From Streptomyces parvus (GTDB taxonomy: Bacteria > Actinomycetota > Actinomycetes > Streptomycetales > Streptomycetaceae), in the NCBI RefSeq assembly GCF_014648875.1, contig NZ_BMRY01000016.1, positions 1 through 64,000 on the forward strand: DNA of 64,000 bases. Direction: 5' to 3'. The number at the start of each line of letters is the position of its first letter. Within the stretch, counting starts at the first letter, position 1. Below the pieces are notes generated by a model. The model worked only from the letters and a program-made list of their open reading frames with translations, was not told the origin of the DNA and did not search any database. This document shows, piece after piece, positions 10,045 through 18,353 of this stretch. Made by a program: the position numbers and the translations under genes.

Positions 10045-10995
10045 TCAGCCGGGCAGGGCGGCCCGTTCCACCGGGAGGTGGTCCAGGCGGCGCAGGATGA
10101 CGCCCTCGCGCAGGGCCCAGGGGCAGATCTCCAGCTCCTCGACGCCGAAGAGGTCCATGGCTCCCTCGGCCACCAGCGCCCCGGCGAGCAGCTGGGCGGC
10201 CCGGCCCTCGGAGACTCCGGGGAGCCGGCCGCGCTCCTCGACGGTCATCGCCGCCAGCTTGGGCACCCAGTCCTCCAGGGCCTTGCGGCTCAGCGAGCGC
10301 TGGACGTACAGGCCCTCGGTGGAGCGGGCGGCTCCGGCGATCCGGGCGAGCTGCTTGAAGGTCTTGGAGGTGGCGACGACGTGGTCGGGGCGGCCGGCCC
10401 GGGCGAACTCGCCGACCGTCCGCGCGATGCTGGCCCGGACGTGCCGGCGCAGCGCCCTGACCTGCTCGGGGTCGGCCGGGTCGTCCGGCAGCCAGGCGCC
10501 GGTCAGGCGGCCCGCGCCGAGCGGCAGGGAGACGGCGGTGTCGGGCTCCTCGTCGATACCGAAGGCGATCTCCAGCGAGCCGCCGCCGATGTCCAGGACC
10601 AGCAGCTTCCCCGCGGACCAGCCGAACCAGCGGCGGGCGGCCAGGAAGGTCAGCCGGGCCTCCTCCTCGCCGCTGAGGACGGCGAGGTCGACGCCGGTCT
10701 CGACCCGTACCCGCTCCAGCACCAGGTCCGCGTTGGTGGCCTCGCGCACCGCGGAGGTGGCGAACGGCAGCACGTCCTCGCACCCCTTGTCCTCGGCGGC
10801 CTGGACGGCGCCGGCGATCGTCGACACGAGCCGGTCGATACCGAGGGGGCCGATCGCGCCGGTCTCGTCGAGGAGTTCGGCGAGCCGGAGCTCGGCCTTG
10901 TGCGAGTGCGCGGGCAGCGGGCGGGCGCCGGGATGGGCGTCGACCAACAGCAGATGAACCGTGTTCGATCCCACGTCGAGGACTCCGAGTCTCAT
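10045..10995 (-). CDS. Ppx/GppA-family exopolyphosphatase
   Basis: The 316-residue product has the ASKHA phosphatase motifs VLDVGSNTVHLLLVD (residues 5-19) and VLDIGGGSLE, and the intermediate FATSAVREATN. The family removes terminal phosphates from polyphosphate or from pppGpp. This is the short, two-domain form found in actinobacteria, where two paralogues often have different specificity. It is divergent from the Cys-rich gene across the inverted-repeat element. Confidence 0.92.
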   Translation of the reverse strand: MRLGVLDVGSNTVHLLLVDAHPGARPLPAHSHKAELRLAELLDETGAIGPLGIDRLVSTIAGAVQAAEDKGCEDVLPFATSAVREATNADLVLERVRVETGVDLAVLSGEEEARLTFLAARRWFGWSAGKLLVLDIGGGSLEIAFGIDEEPDTAVSLPLGAGRLTGAWLPDDPADPEQVRALRRHVRASIARTVGEFARAGRPDHVVATSKTFKQLARIAGAARSTEGLYVQRSLSRKALEDWVPKLAAMTVEERGRLPGVSEGRAAQLLAGALVAEGAMDLFGVEELEICPWALREGVILRRLDHLPVERAALPG

Positions 10996-11021
10996 ACGGG
11001 AACGCTACTGCGCCATGGGAC

Positions 11022-11183
11022 AAGTCCGACCGGCGCATGGGGGGTGGAAGAAGGAGCGGGGCTGGGTGCGTGCAGCTGCAAGGCGGAGGATTGAGTCAAC
11101 GCGGAGCGTTGGTGATTGACGACAACGCCGCAGATGCGCGTGCCCAGCCCCGCGACGCCGCCCCCCATGCGCCGGTCGGACTT
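11022..11183. repeat. 162-bp element with perfect 23-bp terminal inverted repeats
   Basis: The ends 11022-11044 and 11161-11183 are perfect reverse complements over 23 bp. Nested inside are a second perfect pair of 11 bp (11056-11066 with 11143-11153), a partly matching third pair (around 11070-11079 with 11130-11139) and a central hairpin CAACGC-GGA-GCGTTG. Almost the whole segment could fold into one long cruciform. There is no transposase and no clear target-site duplication. It fills the space between two divergent genes, so each arm lies near one promoter. It may be a MITE-like element or a duplicated regulatory site. Confidence 0.8.
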
Positions 11184-11194
11184 ACTCTGGGCGC

Positions 11195-12058
11195 GTGCCA
11201 AAGACGAAAAAGGCTAAGCAGGACAAAGCCACGAAGAAGCCGAAGTCGAACAAGCAGGAAGCACGGCCGGAGGCGAACGGACCGGACCCGTCCGACGAGA
11301 AGGGCCTCGACTTCGCGCGGGCCTGGGTGGAGTTCCCCGACCCGGCCGACGACGAACAGGTCTTCCGCTGCGATCTGACCTGGCTGACGTCCCGGTGGAC
11401 CTGCATCTTCGGCAGCGGCTGCCAGGGCATCCAGGCGGGCCGCGCCGACGACGGCTGCTGCACGCTGGGCGCGCACTTCTCCGACGAGGACGACGAGAAG
11501 CGGGTCGCCGAGAACGTGGCGCGGCTCACGCCGGAGCTGTGGCAGTTCCACGACGTCGGCACGGAGACCGGCTGGGTCGGCGTCGACGAGGACAGCGAGC
11601 GCCAGACGCGCCGCTGGGAGGGCTCCTGCATCTTCCAGAACCGGCCGGGCTTCCCCGCCGGGGCGGGCTGCTCGCTCCACATCCTGGCGCTGCGGGAGGG
11701 CAAGGAGCCCCTGGAGACCAAGCCGGACGTGTGCTGGCAGCTGCCGGTGCGGCGGACGTACGACTGGGTCGACCGGCCCGACGACACCCGGGTGCTCCAG
11801 GTGACGATCGGGGAGTACGACCGCCGGGGCTGGGGTCCGGGCGGCCACGATCTGCACTGGTGGTGCACGTCGGCCACCTCGGCGCACGGGGCCGGTGACC
11901 CGGTGTACGTGTCCTACCGCCCGGAGCTGATCGAGCTGATGGGCAAGGAGGGCTACGACCGGCTGGTCGAGCTCTGCGAGGAGCGGCTGTCCTCACTGCT
12001 GCCGATGGCCCCGCATCCGGCGGATCCGCCGCTGCCCACCGCGAAGAAGAAGCACTGA
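11195..12058 (+). CDS. Cys-rich hypothetical protein, YkgJ/DUF3109-like metal site
   Basis: The 287-residue product starts with a Lys-rich tail (about 25 residues). It has clustered cysteines in CIFGSGCQG and DDGCCTLGAHF, then CIFQNRPG with GCSLH, which resembles the CxxxC...CC metal-chelating (Zn or Fe-S) pattern of YkgJ/DUF3109 proteins. Further cysteines and tryptophans follow in HDLHWWCTS. The function is unknown. The start is GTG 11195; TACTCT (11183-11188) ends 6 nt before it, so the mRNA is probably leaderless. The promoter abuts the right arm of the inverted-repeat element. Confidence 0.75.
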   Translation: MPKTKKAKQDKATKKPKSNKQEARPEANGPDPSDEKGLDFARAWVEFPDPADDEQVFRCDLTWLTSRWTCIFGSGCQGIQAGRADDGCCTLGAHFSDEDDEKRVAENVARLTPELWQFHDVGTETGWVGVDEDSERQTRRWEGSCIFQNRPGFPAGAGCSLHILALREGKEPLETKPDVCWQLPVRRTYDWVDRPDDTRVLQVTIGEYDRRGWGPGGHDLHWWCTSATSAHGAGDPVYVSYRPELIELMGKEGYDRLVELCEERLSSLLPMAPHPADPPLPTAKKKH

Positions 12059-12073
12059 AGGAGCGCTGAGGTT

Positions 12074-12106
12074 CGGGGCCCGGGGACGCTGTGTTCCCGG
12101 GCCCCG
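12074..12106. terminator. hairpin between convergent genes
   Basis: Arms 12074-12086 and 12094-12106 pair over 13 bp with one G-U. It serves the Cys-rich gene and probably the convergent BACON-domain gene. Confidence 0.75.
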
Positions 12107-12130
12107 TCGCCTGTCCTCAGCCGTCTTCCG

Positions 12131-12420
12131 TCAGCCCGTCGGGGCCGGGTCGGTCGGGTCCGGGTCCGTGGGGCTCGGGTCGGTCGGGTCCGGCGTCGGT
12201 TCGGGCGGGTCCGTGGGGTCGGGCGGATCGGTCGGGTCCGGCGGGTCCGTGGGGTCGGTCGGGCCCGGGCCGGGGTCGGTGGGACCGGGGTCGGTCGGGC
12301 CCGGATCGGTCGGCCCGGGATCGGTCGGGCCCGGATCGGTCGGCCCGGGGTCCGTGGGGCCCGGGTCCGTGGGGCGGGGCGATTCCGTTCCGGGGCGGGT
12401 GGGGCGCGGGCCGCCCGTGG
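12131..12420. repeat. Pro-Thr-Asp coding tandem repeat
   Basis: Repeated 15-nt units of the GGGTCGGTCGGGCCC type encode about ten TDPGP-like and TDPPDP-like units at the C-terminus of the BACON protein. Copy number is likely to vary between strains. Confidence 0.85.
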
Positions 12421-14065
12421 TCGGGGCGGTGACGCCGTGACCGTCGATGAGTACGGCGGAGCCCGAGGGAGCCAGGGAGATCCGGGCCCGCCACGGCCCG
12501 GCCGGCTGCGCGTCCCGGATCACCGAGACCGCGATCGTGGTGGACTGCCCGGCCGCGAGCGTGCCCGACGTACGGCTGAGGCGCAGCCACGGGGCGTCCG
12601 TCGACGCGGACCAGCCGACCGGCCCCCGGCCGGACGCGGTCAGCGTGATCGTCGTGACGGCCCCGGATGTCCGGGCCGTCACGGCCAGCCGGGCGTCGCC
12701 GTGCTGCGCGCCGCCGGTGCTGACGACCTCGGCGGTGACGTCCGGGACGCGGGCGCCGAAACGGTCGCCGGGGCGGCCGTGGCCGGTGTTCTCGGGGTCG
12801 TACGGGTCGCCGCTCATACCGCCGGCACCGTCCACCTCCGTGGCGGTGACCGAAGTGCCGTCGTGGCCCTCGCCGGTCTGGGGAGCTCCCCGGTACGCGG
12901 CCCAGAGGGCGATCACGGGGGCGGCGACCACCGTCGCGACGACCGTGGTCGTCACGACGCGGGCGCGCAGCCGGTCCCGGCGGGCGGCCTGGTCCTTGGG
13001 GTCGAGCGGGTAGCCGCTCCGGTCGAAGCGCGGGCCCGCGGCGCGGGAGCGGTGGGCCTGGGCCATCGCGACGGACACGGAGGGGCGGGGCGCCTCCACG
13101 AGGGGCAGGGCGGCGACGGGCGCCAGGGCGGCTCCGGGCCAGGGTCCCGCCGCGTCGGCGCGTTCCGCGGCGCGGCGGCAGCGGGGGCAGTCGTCGACGT
13201 GCCGGACGAGCTCGCGGCGCAGGGCGGCCGAGAGCAGCACCTGGTGGTCGCCGGTGAGCCGGGCGACGGTGGGGCAGTCGCCGCCCTCGACGACGGCGAG
13301 GGCCGCGCGGGTGCGCTCCACCTCACAGGCCGCGGCGGCCAGCAACTCGCGGGCGGTGGCGGGCTCGAGCCCGAGCACGGCGGCGACGGCGCGCGGGGAG
13401 AGGCGGTGGCGCACGGCCAGTTCGAGGGCTTCGCGCTGTTCCGGGGTGGTGCCCGCGGCCTCGGGCCAGGCGAGCGTGGCGAGCTCCCGGCGGCGGGCCT
13501 CGGCGGCCGGCGACTCGGCGGGGGCGGGGGTGGTGGCGTCCTCGGGCGTGGTGGCGGGGACGGTGCGCGGGGAGACGGCAGGCGAGGTGTGCTCCGGCGT
13601 GCGCCGGGCGGTGCGCGCCCCTTTGCCGGTTCCGGTCCCGGTGGTGCCGGTGGTGCCGGTCTCGTTGCGGGTCCCGGAGGCCTTGGCCGTGCCGGTCTCG
13701 GAGGCCTTGGCCGTACGCGGCGGCTTGACCGTCCCCGAGGGGCGGCGGTGGGCCTGACGGCCGCGCCTGCGCTCGGTGAGCGCCCGAAGACAGGTCCACC
13801 GGGCCAGGGCGTACAGCCAGGATTTACGTTCCTCCTCGGCCGTGGGGCCCCGGGCGTCCTGCCGGTCCGCGATCGCCAGGACGGCGCCGAGCGCTTCGGT
13901 GGCCGCGTCGTGATCGCAGAGCACGGAGAGGCAGTACGTGAAGAGGCCGTCGAGATACGGCTCGTAACGTGCGGGCGGTCGCCGTGCCGGGGCGTCGGTT
14001 CCTCGGTGGTGCGCCCGGTGTGCGCCGGTGGTGTGTGTCGGGGTCTCCAGCCTGCTGCTCGTCAC
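12131..14065 (-). CDS. membrane protein with sigma-like, zinc-finger and BACON domains
   Basis: The 644-residue protein combines unusual parts. Residues about 30-110 resemble region 2 of an ECF sigma factor (FTYCLSVLCDHDAATEALG, WLYALARWTCLRAL). After a Thr/Gly-rich linker comes a region-4-like helix-turn-helix (REALELAVRHRLSPRAVAAVLGL), then an anti-sigma zinc finger (HVDDCPRCRR, HxxxCxxC). A single membrane helix (VVATVVAAPVIALWAAY) leads to an extracytoplasmic BACON-like domain (WSASTDAPWLRLS, SGTLAAGQSTTIAVSV) and a C-terminal tail of TDPGP repeats that may span the wall. GTG 14065 is chosen: TTGAGG, 16 nt, TACGGT and 6 nt precede it. Confidence 0.8.
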   Translation of the reverse strand: MTSSRLETPTHTTGAHRAHHRGTDAPARRPPARYEPYLDGLFTYCLSVLCDHDAATEALGAVLAIADRQDARGPTAEEERKSWLYALARWTCLRALTERRRGRQAHRRPSGTVKPPRTAKASETGTAKASGTRNETGTTGTTGTGTGKGARTARRTPEHTSPAVSPRTVPATTPEDATTPAPAESPAAEARRRELATLAWPEAAGTTPEQREALELAVRHRLSPRAVAAVLGLEPATARELLAAAACEVERTRAALAVVEGGDCPTVARLTGDHQVLLSAALRRELVRHVDDCPRCRRAAERADAAGPWPGAALAPVAALPLVEAPRPSVSVAMAQAHRSRAAGPRFDRSGYPLDPKDQAARRDRLRARVVTTTVVATVVAAPVIALWAAYRGAPQTGEGHDGTSVTATEVDGAGGMSGDPYDPENTGHGRPGDRFGARVPDVTAEVVSTGGAQHGDARLAVTARTSGAVTTITLTASGRGPVGWSASTDAPWLRLSRTSGTLAAGQSTTIAVSVIRDAQPAGPWRARISLAPSGSAVLIDGHGVTAPTTGGPRPTRPGTESPRPTDPGPTDPGPTDPGPTDPGPTDPGPTDPGPTDPGPGPTDPTDPPDPTDPPDPTDPPEPTPDPTDPSPTDPDPTDPAPTG

Positions 14066-14209
14066 CCGGCGACCGTAGGCAACGGAGCGCATGCCTCAAG
14101 TGCCCCTTGAGTGCATTTAATCCTTACGGGTGAATGTATCCCTCGAAAGAGTTGTGAAAGCGGACAGAGATCACGGATTCCGCCCGTAGTGCTCCGGAGT
14201 GCTTCCGTG

Positions 14210-14284
14210 CGCCCTGCGCGCGGCGGGGCGGTGCGCGCAGGGCGCCGGGGCGGTGTTGTCGTACCCCACCGATACGGTGACGCC
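14210..14284 (+). promoter_or_regulatory. hairpin and promoter region of radA
   Basis: A perfect 12-bp inverted repeat (14210-14221 with 14233-14244) lies upstream of TACGGT (14273-14278), which ends 6 nt before the radA ATG. The gene therefore looks leaderless. The hairpin would act on the DNA level or end transcription coming from upstream. Confidence 0.5.
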
Positions 14285-15697
14285 ATGGCTGCCCGTACGA
14301 AATCCGCGAAGGACCGACCGTCCTACCGCTGCACCGAATGCGGTTGGACGACCGCCAAATGGCTCGGCCGTTGCCCCGAGTGCCAGGCGTGGGGGACGGT
14401 CGAGGAGTTCGGCGGCGCCCCCGCCGTGCGCACGACGGCGGCGGGCCGGGTCTCCACCGCCGCCCTGCCGATCGGCCAGGTCGACAGCCGGACGGCCACG
14501 GCCCGCTCCACCGGGGTCGGCGAGCTGGACCGGGTGCTGGGTGGCGGGCTCGTGCCGGGCGCGGTCGTGCTGCTGGCGGGCGAGCCGGGCGTCGGCAAGT
14601 CGACGCTGCTGCTGGACGTGGCGGCCAAGGCGGCGACCGACGACCACCGCACGCTCTATGTGACCGCCGAGGAGTCCGCGAGCCAGGTCCGGCTGCGGGC
14701 CGACCGGATCAAGGCGATCAACGACCACCTCTACCTCGCGGCGGAGACCGATCTGTCGGCGGTGCTCGCGCATCTGGACGAGGTCAAGCCGTCGCTGCTG
14801 ATCCTGGACTCGGTGCAGACGGTCGCCTCGCCCGAGATCGACGGCGCGCCCGGCGGGATGGCCCAGGTCCGGGAGGTGGCCGGGGCGCTGATCCGGGCGT
14901 CCAAGGAGCGCGGGATGGCCACGCTGCTGGTCGGCCATGTGACGAAGGACGGCGCGATCGCCGGGCCCCGGCTGCTGGAGCACCTGGTGGACGTGGTGCT
15001 GTCCTTCGAGGGCGACCGGCACGCCCGGCTGCGGCTGGTGCGCGGCGTCAAGAACCGTTACGGGGCGACCGACGAGGTCGGCTGCTTCGAGCTGCACGAC
15101 GAGGGCATCACGGGTCTCGCCGACCCCTCGGGCCTCTTCCTGACCCGCCGCGACGTCGCGGTGCCGGGCACCTGTCTCACCGTGACGCTGGAGGGCAAGC
15201 GGCCCCTGGTCGCCGAGGTGCAGGCGCTCACGGTCGACTCGCAGATCCCCTCGCCCCGGCGCACGACCTCGGGCCTGGAGACCTCCCGGGTCTCGATGAT
15301 GCTCGCGGTGCTGGAGCAGCGGGGCCGGATCAGCGCGCTCGGCAAGCGGGACATCTACAGCGCGACGGTGGGCGGCGTGAAGCTCACCGAGCCCGCCGCC
15401 GACCTGGCGGTCGCGCTCGCCCTGGCCAGCGCGGCCAGCGACACCCCGCTCCCGAAGAACCTGGTCGCGATCGGCGAGGTGGGGCTCGCGGGCGAGGTCA
15501 GAAGGGTCACCGGAGTGCAGCGGAGGCTGGCCGAGGCACACCGTCTGGGCTTCACCCACGCCCTCGTGCCGACCGATCCGGGAAGGGTTCCGGCCGGTAT
15601 GAAGGTCACGGAAGTCGCCGACATGGGCGACGCTCTGCGGGTCCTCCCGCGCCGCTCTCGCCAGGAGGCACCACAGGAGGACAACGCGCGCCGGTAG
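14285..15697 (+). CDS. radA: DNA repair protein RadA/Sms
   Basis: The 470-residue product has the N-terminal zinc finger (Cys16, 19, 30, 33), a RecA-like ATPase with Walker A GEPGVGKST (residues 99-107), the RadA-specific KNRYG motif, and a Lon-like C-terminal domain (PLPKNLVAIGEVGLAGEVR). RadA promotes branch migration and processing of recombination intermediates. The ATG is chosen because the zinc finger begins just after it and the upstream frame is not conserved in character. It is followed by disA, a common pairing: RadA is known to inhibit DisA in Bacillus. Confidence 0.96.
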   Translation: MAARTKSAKDRPSYRCTECGWTTAKWLGRCPECQAWGTVEEFGGAPAVRTTAAGRVSTAALPIGQVDSRTATARSTGVGELDRVLGGGLVPGAVVLLAGEPGVGKSTLLLDVAAKAATDDHRTLYVTAEESASQVRLRADRIKAINDHLYLAAETDLSAVLAHLDEVKPSLLILDSVQTVASPEIDGAPGGMAQVREVAGALIRASKERGMATLLVGHVTKDGAIAGPRLLEHLVDVVLSFEGDRHARLRLVRGVKNRYGATDEVGCFELHDEGITGLADPSGLFLTRRDVAVPGTCLTVTLEGKRPLVAEVQALTVDSQIPSPRRTTSGLETSRVSMMLAVLEQRGRISALGKRDIYSATVGGVKLTEPAADLAVALALASAASDTPLPKNLVAIGEVGLAGEVRRVTGVQRRLAEAHRLGFTHALVPTDPGRVPAGMKVTEVADMGDALRVLPRRSRQEAPQEDNARR

Positions 15698-15777
15698 ACT
15701 TTGCCCTGGTCTCGCCCGCCCGTGGACACGGCATGGGGGACGCAAGGGCACCGCAAACCTGTGACCGGAGGAGTGCA

Positions 15778-16902
15778 GTGGCAGCCAACGACCGGGCGAC
15801 GACGCCCGGAAAGTCCGGCCAAGGCACCGGTAACGAGGCGCTGATGCGCGCCTCGCTGAGCGCGGTCGCGCCCGGTATGGCCCTGCGGGACGGCCTGGAG
15901 CGCATCCTCCGCGGCAATACCGGTGGCCTGATCGTGCTGGGCATGGACCGGACCGTCGAGTCGATGTGCACCGGCGGATTCGTGCTGGACGTGGAGTTCA
16001 CGGCGACGCGTCTGCGCGAGCTGTGCAAGCTCGACGGGGCGCTGATCCTCGACAAGGACATGACCAAGATCCTGCGGGCCGGGGTGCAGCTGGTCCCGGA
16101 CGCGTCGATCCCCACGGAGGAGACGGGCACCCGGCACCGTACGGCGGACCGGGTCTCCAAGGCGTGCGGCTTCCCCGTCGTCTCGGTCTCCCAGTCGATG
16201 CGGCTGATCGCGCTGTACGTGGACGGGGAGCGGCGGGTCCTGGAGGAGTCCTCCGCGATCCTGTCGCGGGCCAATCAGGCGCTCGCCACGCTGGAGCGGT
16301 ACAAGCTCCGCCTCGACGAGGTCGCGGGCACGCTGTCCGCGCTGGAGATCGAGGACCTGGTCACCGTCCGGGACGTGACGGCGGTGGCGCAGCGGCTTGA
16401 GATGGTGCGGCGGATCGCGACGGAGATCGCGGAGTACGTGGTCGAGCTCGGCACCGACGGACGGCTGCTCTCCCTCCAGCTGGACGAGCTGATCGCCGGG
16501 GTGGAGCCGGAGCGGGAGCTGGTCGTGCGGGACTACGTCCCCGAGCCGACGGCGAAACGGTCGCGCACGGTGGCGGAGGCGCTGACCGAGCTGGACTCGC
16601 TGAGCCACACGGAGCTGCTGGAGCTGCCGGTGGTGGCGCGGGCGCTGGGCTACAGCGGCTCGCCGGAGACGCTGGACTCGGCGGTGTCCCCGCGGGGCTT
16701 CCGGCTGCTGGCGAAGGTGCCGAGGCTGCCGGGGGCGATCATCGAGCGGCTGGTGGAGCACTTCGGGGGGCTGCAGAAGCTTCTTGCCGCGAGTGTGGAC
16801 GACCTCCAGACGGTGGACGGGGTGGGCGAAGCCCGGGCCCGGAGTGTCCGCGAGGGGCTGTCGCGGCTGGCGGAGTCGTCGATCCTGGAACGCTACGTCT
16901 GA
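15778..16902 (+). CDS. disA: DNA integrity scanning protein, diadenylate cyclase
   Basis: The 374-residue product makes c-di-AMP from two ATP. The DAC domain carries the catalytic DGA (residues 86-88) and RHR (119-121, TRHRT) motifs. The helical spine follows, and the C-terminus has the HhH DNA-binding region (AASVDDLQTVDGVGEARARSV). The GTG start at 15778 has CGGAGGAG 5-13 nt upstream. It lies 80 bp after radA in the same direction. In Streptomyces c-di-AMP controls growth, osmotic response and development. Confidence 0.96.
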   Translation: MAANDRATTPGKSGQGTGNEALMRASLSAVAPGMALRDGLERILRGNTGGLIVLGMDRTVESMCTGGFVLDVEFTATRLRELCKLDGALILDKDMTKILRAGVQLVPDASIPTEETGTRHRTADRVSKACGFPVVSVSQSMRLIALYVDGERRVLEESSAILSRANQALATLERYKLRLDEVAGTLSALEIEDLVTVRDVTAVAQRLEMVRRIATEIAEYVVELGTDGRLLSLQLDELIAGVEPERELVVRDYVPEPTAKRSRTVAEALTELDSLSHTELLELPVVARALGYSGSPETLDSAVSPRGFRLLAKVPRLPGAIIERLVEHFGGLQKLLAASVDDLQTVDGVGEARARSVREGLSRLAESSILERYV

Positions 16903-17316
16903 GGTCGGCCCGAGCTGTCTGAGCCCGTCCGGCGACTCTCCCCCGCCTGTCCGGCGGCCCTTCCCGTCCGTCCGACGCTTGAGGGCTGAGCCCGGGCCAT
17001 CCCCAGCCCGTCCGGCGTTTGAGGACGGAACCCTGTTGCCCGGTGGGCGGTGCCTTTACGGGCCGGCCCGGACCCATGAGTGCCTCGCTCGTCCGCCTGG
17101 ACGGTTCCGTCCTCAAGCGCCGGACGGGCTGGTTTCTGTGCTCGCCCAGCCCCGTGAGCGCAGCGCACGACCGTGTGAACGGTTCCGTCCTCAAGCGCCG
17201 GACGGGCTTGAACTGCCGCCCGACCCCGTGGGTGCAGCGCCCGCCCACCTCGACAGTTCCGTTCTCAGGCGCCGGACCGGCTTGAGTGGTCGCCGGACGG
17301 GCTGAGCGCGGGTTCG
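16903..17316. repeat. cluster of the GCCCGTCCGGCG-TTTGAGGACGGA palindromic repeat
   Basis: This 414-bp stretch has no gene. It holds about six copies, in both orientations, of the repeat that reads GTCCTCAAGCGCCGGACGG in one direction. Copies at 17103-17130 and 17181-17208 are identical over 28 nt. Others are at about 16922, 16965, 17006-17030 (inverted) and 17250-17285 (diverged). Further copies are at 6267-6290, 41480-41507 and 41552-41580. They lie past gene ends and may act as terminators or nucleoid-protein sites. Confidence 0.85.
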
Positions 17317-18132
17317 TCAGTCCTTCGCCAGGACGAACGATGCTCGCTGGACCGGCTCGCCCGGGGCCTTCGCCTCCAGGAGGTACGTTCCCGGGCCCGC
17401 CTTGCCTGCCGGCGGCGTTGCGCAGCCCGGTGCGGACAGGGTGCGGTTCCAGTCCACCGTGTGGATCACCGTCGCCCCCGCCGGCACCTTCAGGAACAGC
17501 GGGCCCGCCGCCGCGGGGCAGTCCTTCGAGGACCAGATCGGGTCGTCGTCCTCGCCCCCCGCCTCCGTCACCGTGAGCACCGCGCTCTTCGGGCCGAAGT
17601 CCGCCTTGCACGTGGTCGACGACGTGTTCTTCGCGATCAGCTCGAACTTCGGCTTGTCGTCGGGGCCGTAACTGACCTTCGTCCGCAGGCTCAACTGCAC
17701 GGCCGACGGCTTGCACTCGGGGAGCGGGGACCCGGCCGGGACCTGCTGGCCCGCGCTGCCGCCGCCCGAACCGGACGTGCCCGCAGCCGCGCCTGACGGA
17801 TCACCAGTGTCCGTACCCGTACCGCCTGTTGACGATCCATCGCCCGAACCGCCCGAGGACTCACCCGAGCCGCCGTTACCGTCCTCGTCGTCCGACTCGT
17901 CGCGGCCGCCCGGCTGTTGGCTGATCGCGGGACCGGAGCTGCCCGGGCCGGGGGTGATCGACTCGACCGGGTCGGAGCCACCGGGCTTGGCGTCGTCCCG
18001 GCCGCCGCCACCGCCGCCGCCGGATGTCACCGCCCAGGCGATCAGCACGGCGAGCAGCGCAACCAGAAGTCCCGCTACCGCCCTTCGTCGCCAGTAGATG
18101 CTGGAGGGAAGCGGACCGACCGGATTGCGCAT
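17317..18132 (-). CDS. hypothetical secreted or membrane-anchored protein
   Basis: The 271-residue product has a short basic N-terminus, one hydrophobic segment (AVAGLLVALLAVLIAWAVTS, about residues 18-37), a long Gly/Ser/Asp-rich disordered linker (about 40-150) and a C-terminal domain with four cysteines (PECKPS, TTCKAD, DCPAAAG, PGCATP) that probably forms two disulfides outside the cell. Phrases such as LIAKNTSSTTCKADFG and GTYLLEAKAPG suggest an Ig-like beta fold. The ATG at 18132 is preferred; a GTG at 18141 downstream of TAGAGT (18150-18155 minus) is possible. Confidence 0.75.
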   Translation of the reverse strand: MRNPVGPLPSSIYWRRRAVAGLLVALLAVLIAWAVTSGGGGGGGRDDAKPGGSDPVESITPGPGSSGPAISQQPGGRDESDDEDGNGGSGESSGGSGDGSSTGGTGTDTGDPSGAAAGTSGSGGGSAGQQVPAGSPLPECKPSAVQLSLRTKVSYGPDDKPKFELIAKNTSSTTCKADFGPKSAVLTVTEAGGEDDDPIWSSKDCPAAAGPLFLKVPAGATVIHTVDWNRTLSAPGCATPPAGKAGPGTYLLEAKAPGEPVQRASFVLAKD

Positions 18133-18353
18133 AGATCCCACAAGGCCGAACTCTACGAGAGATCCGGACCGAGTCCGGCCCCACCCGCCGCTCCGCTCAC
18201 AAGTTTTGCCGATCATCATCACGGGAGGAGGGCCGCGCCCCGGTCACAGGGGACAGAACGGGTGGCGTTGTCACCCCCTGGACCCGCCGCGCGGGCCGAC
18301 ACCCCCGCGTCCGTGACGCCCGCCCCGTCTTCCGTGCCAGGATCGTCAGTGCC

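Noticed and set aside
10992..11201. Small minus-strand ORF inside the inverted-repeat element
   Set aside because: It lies wholly in the palindromic element, has no ribosome binding site and overlaps both promoter regions.
12131..12420. CRISPR-like array
   Set aside because: Units are short, unspaced, in frame, and encode a TDPGP protein repeat.
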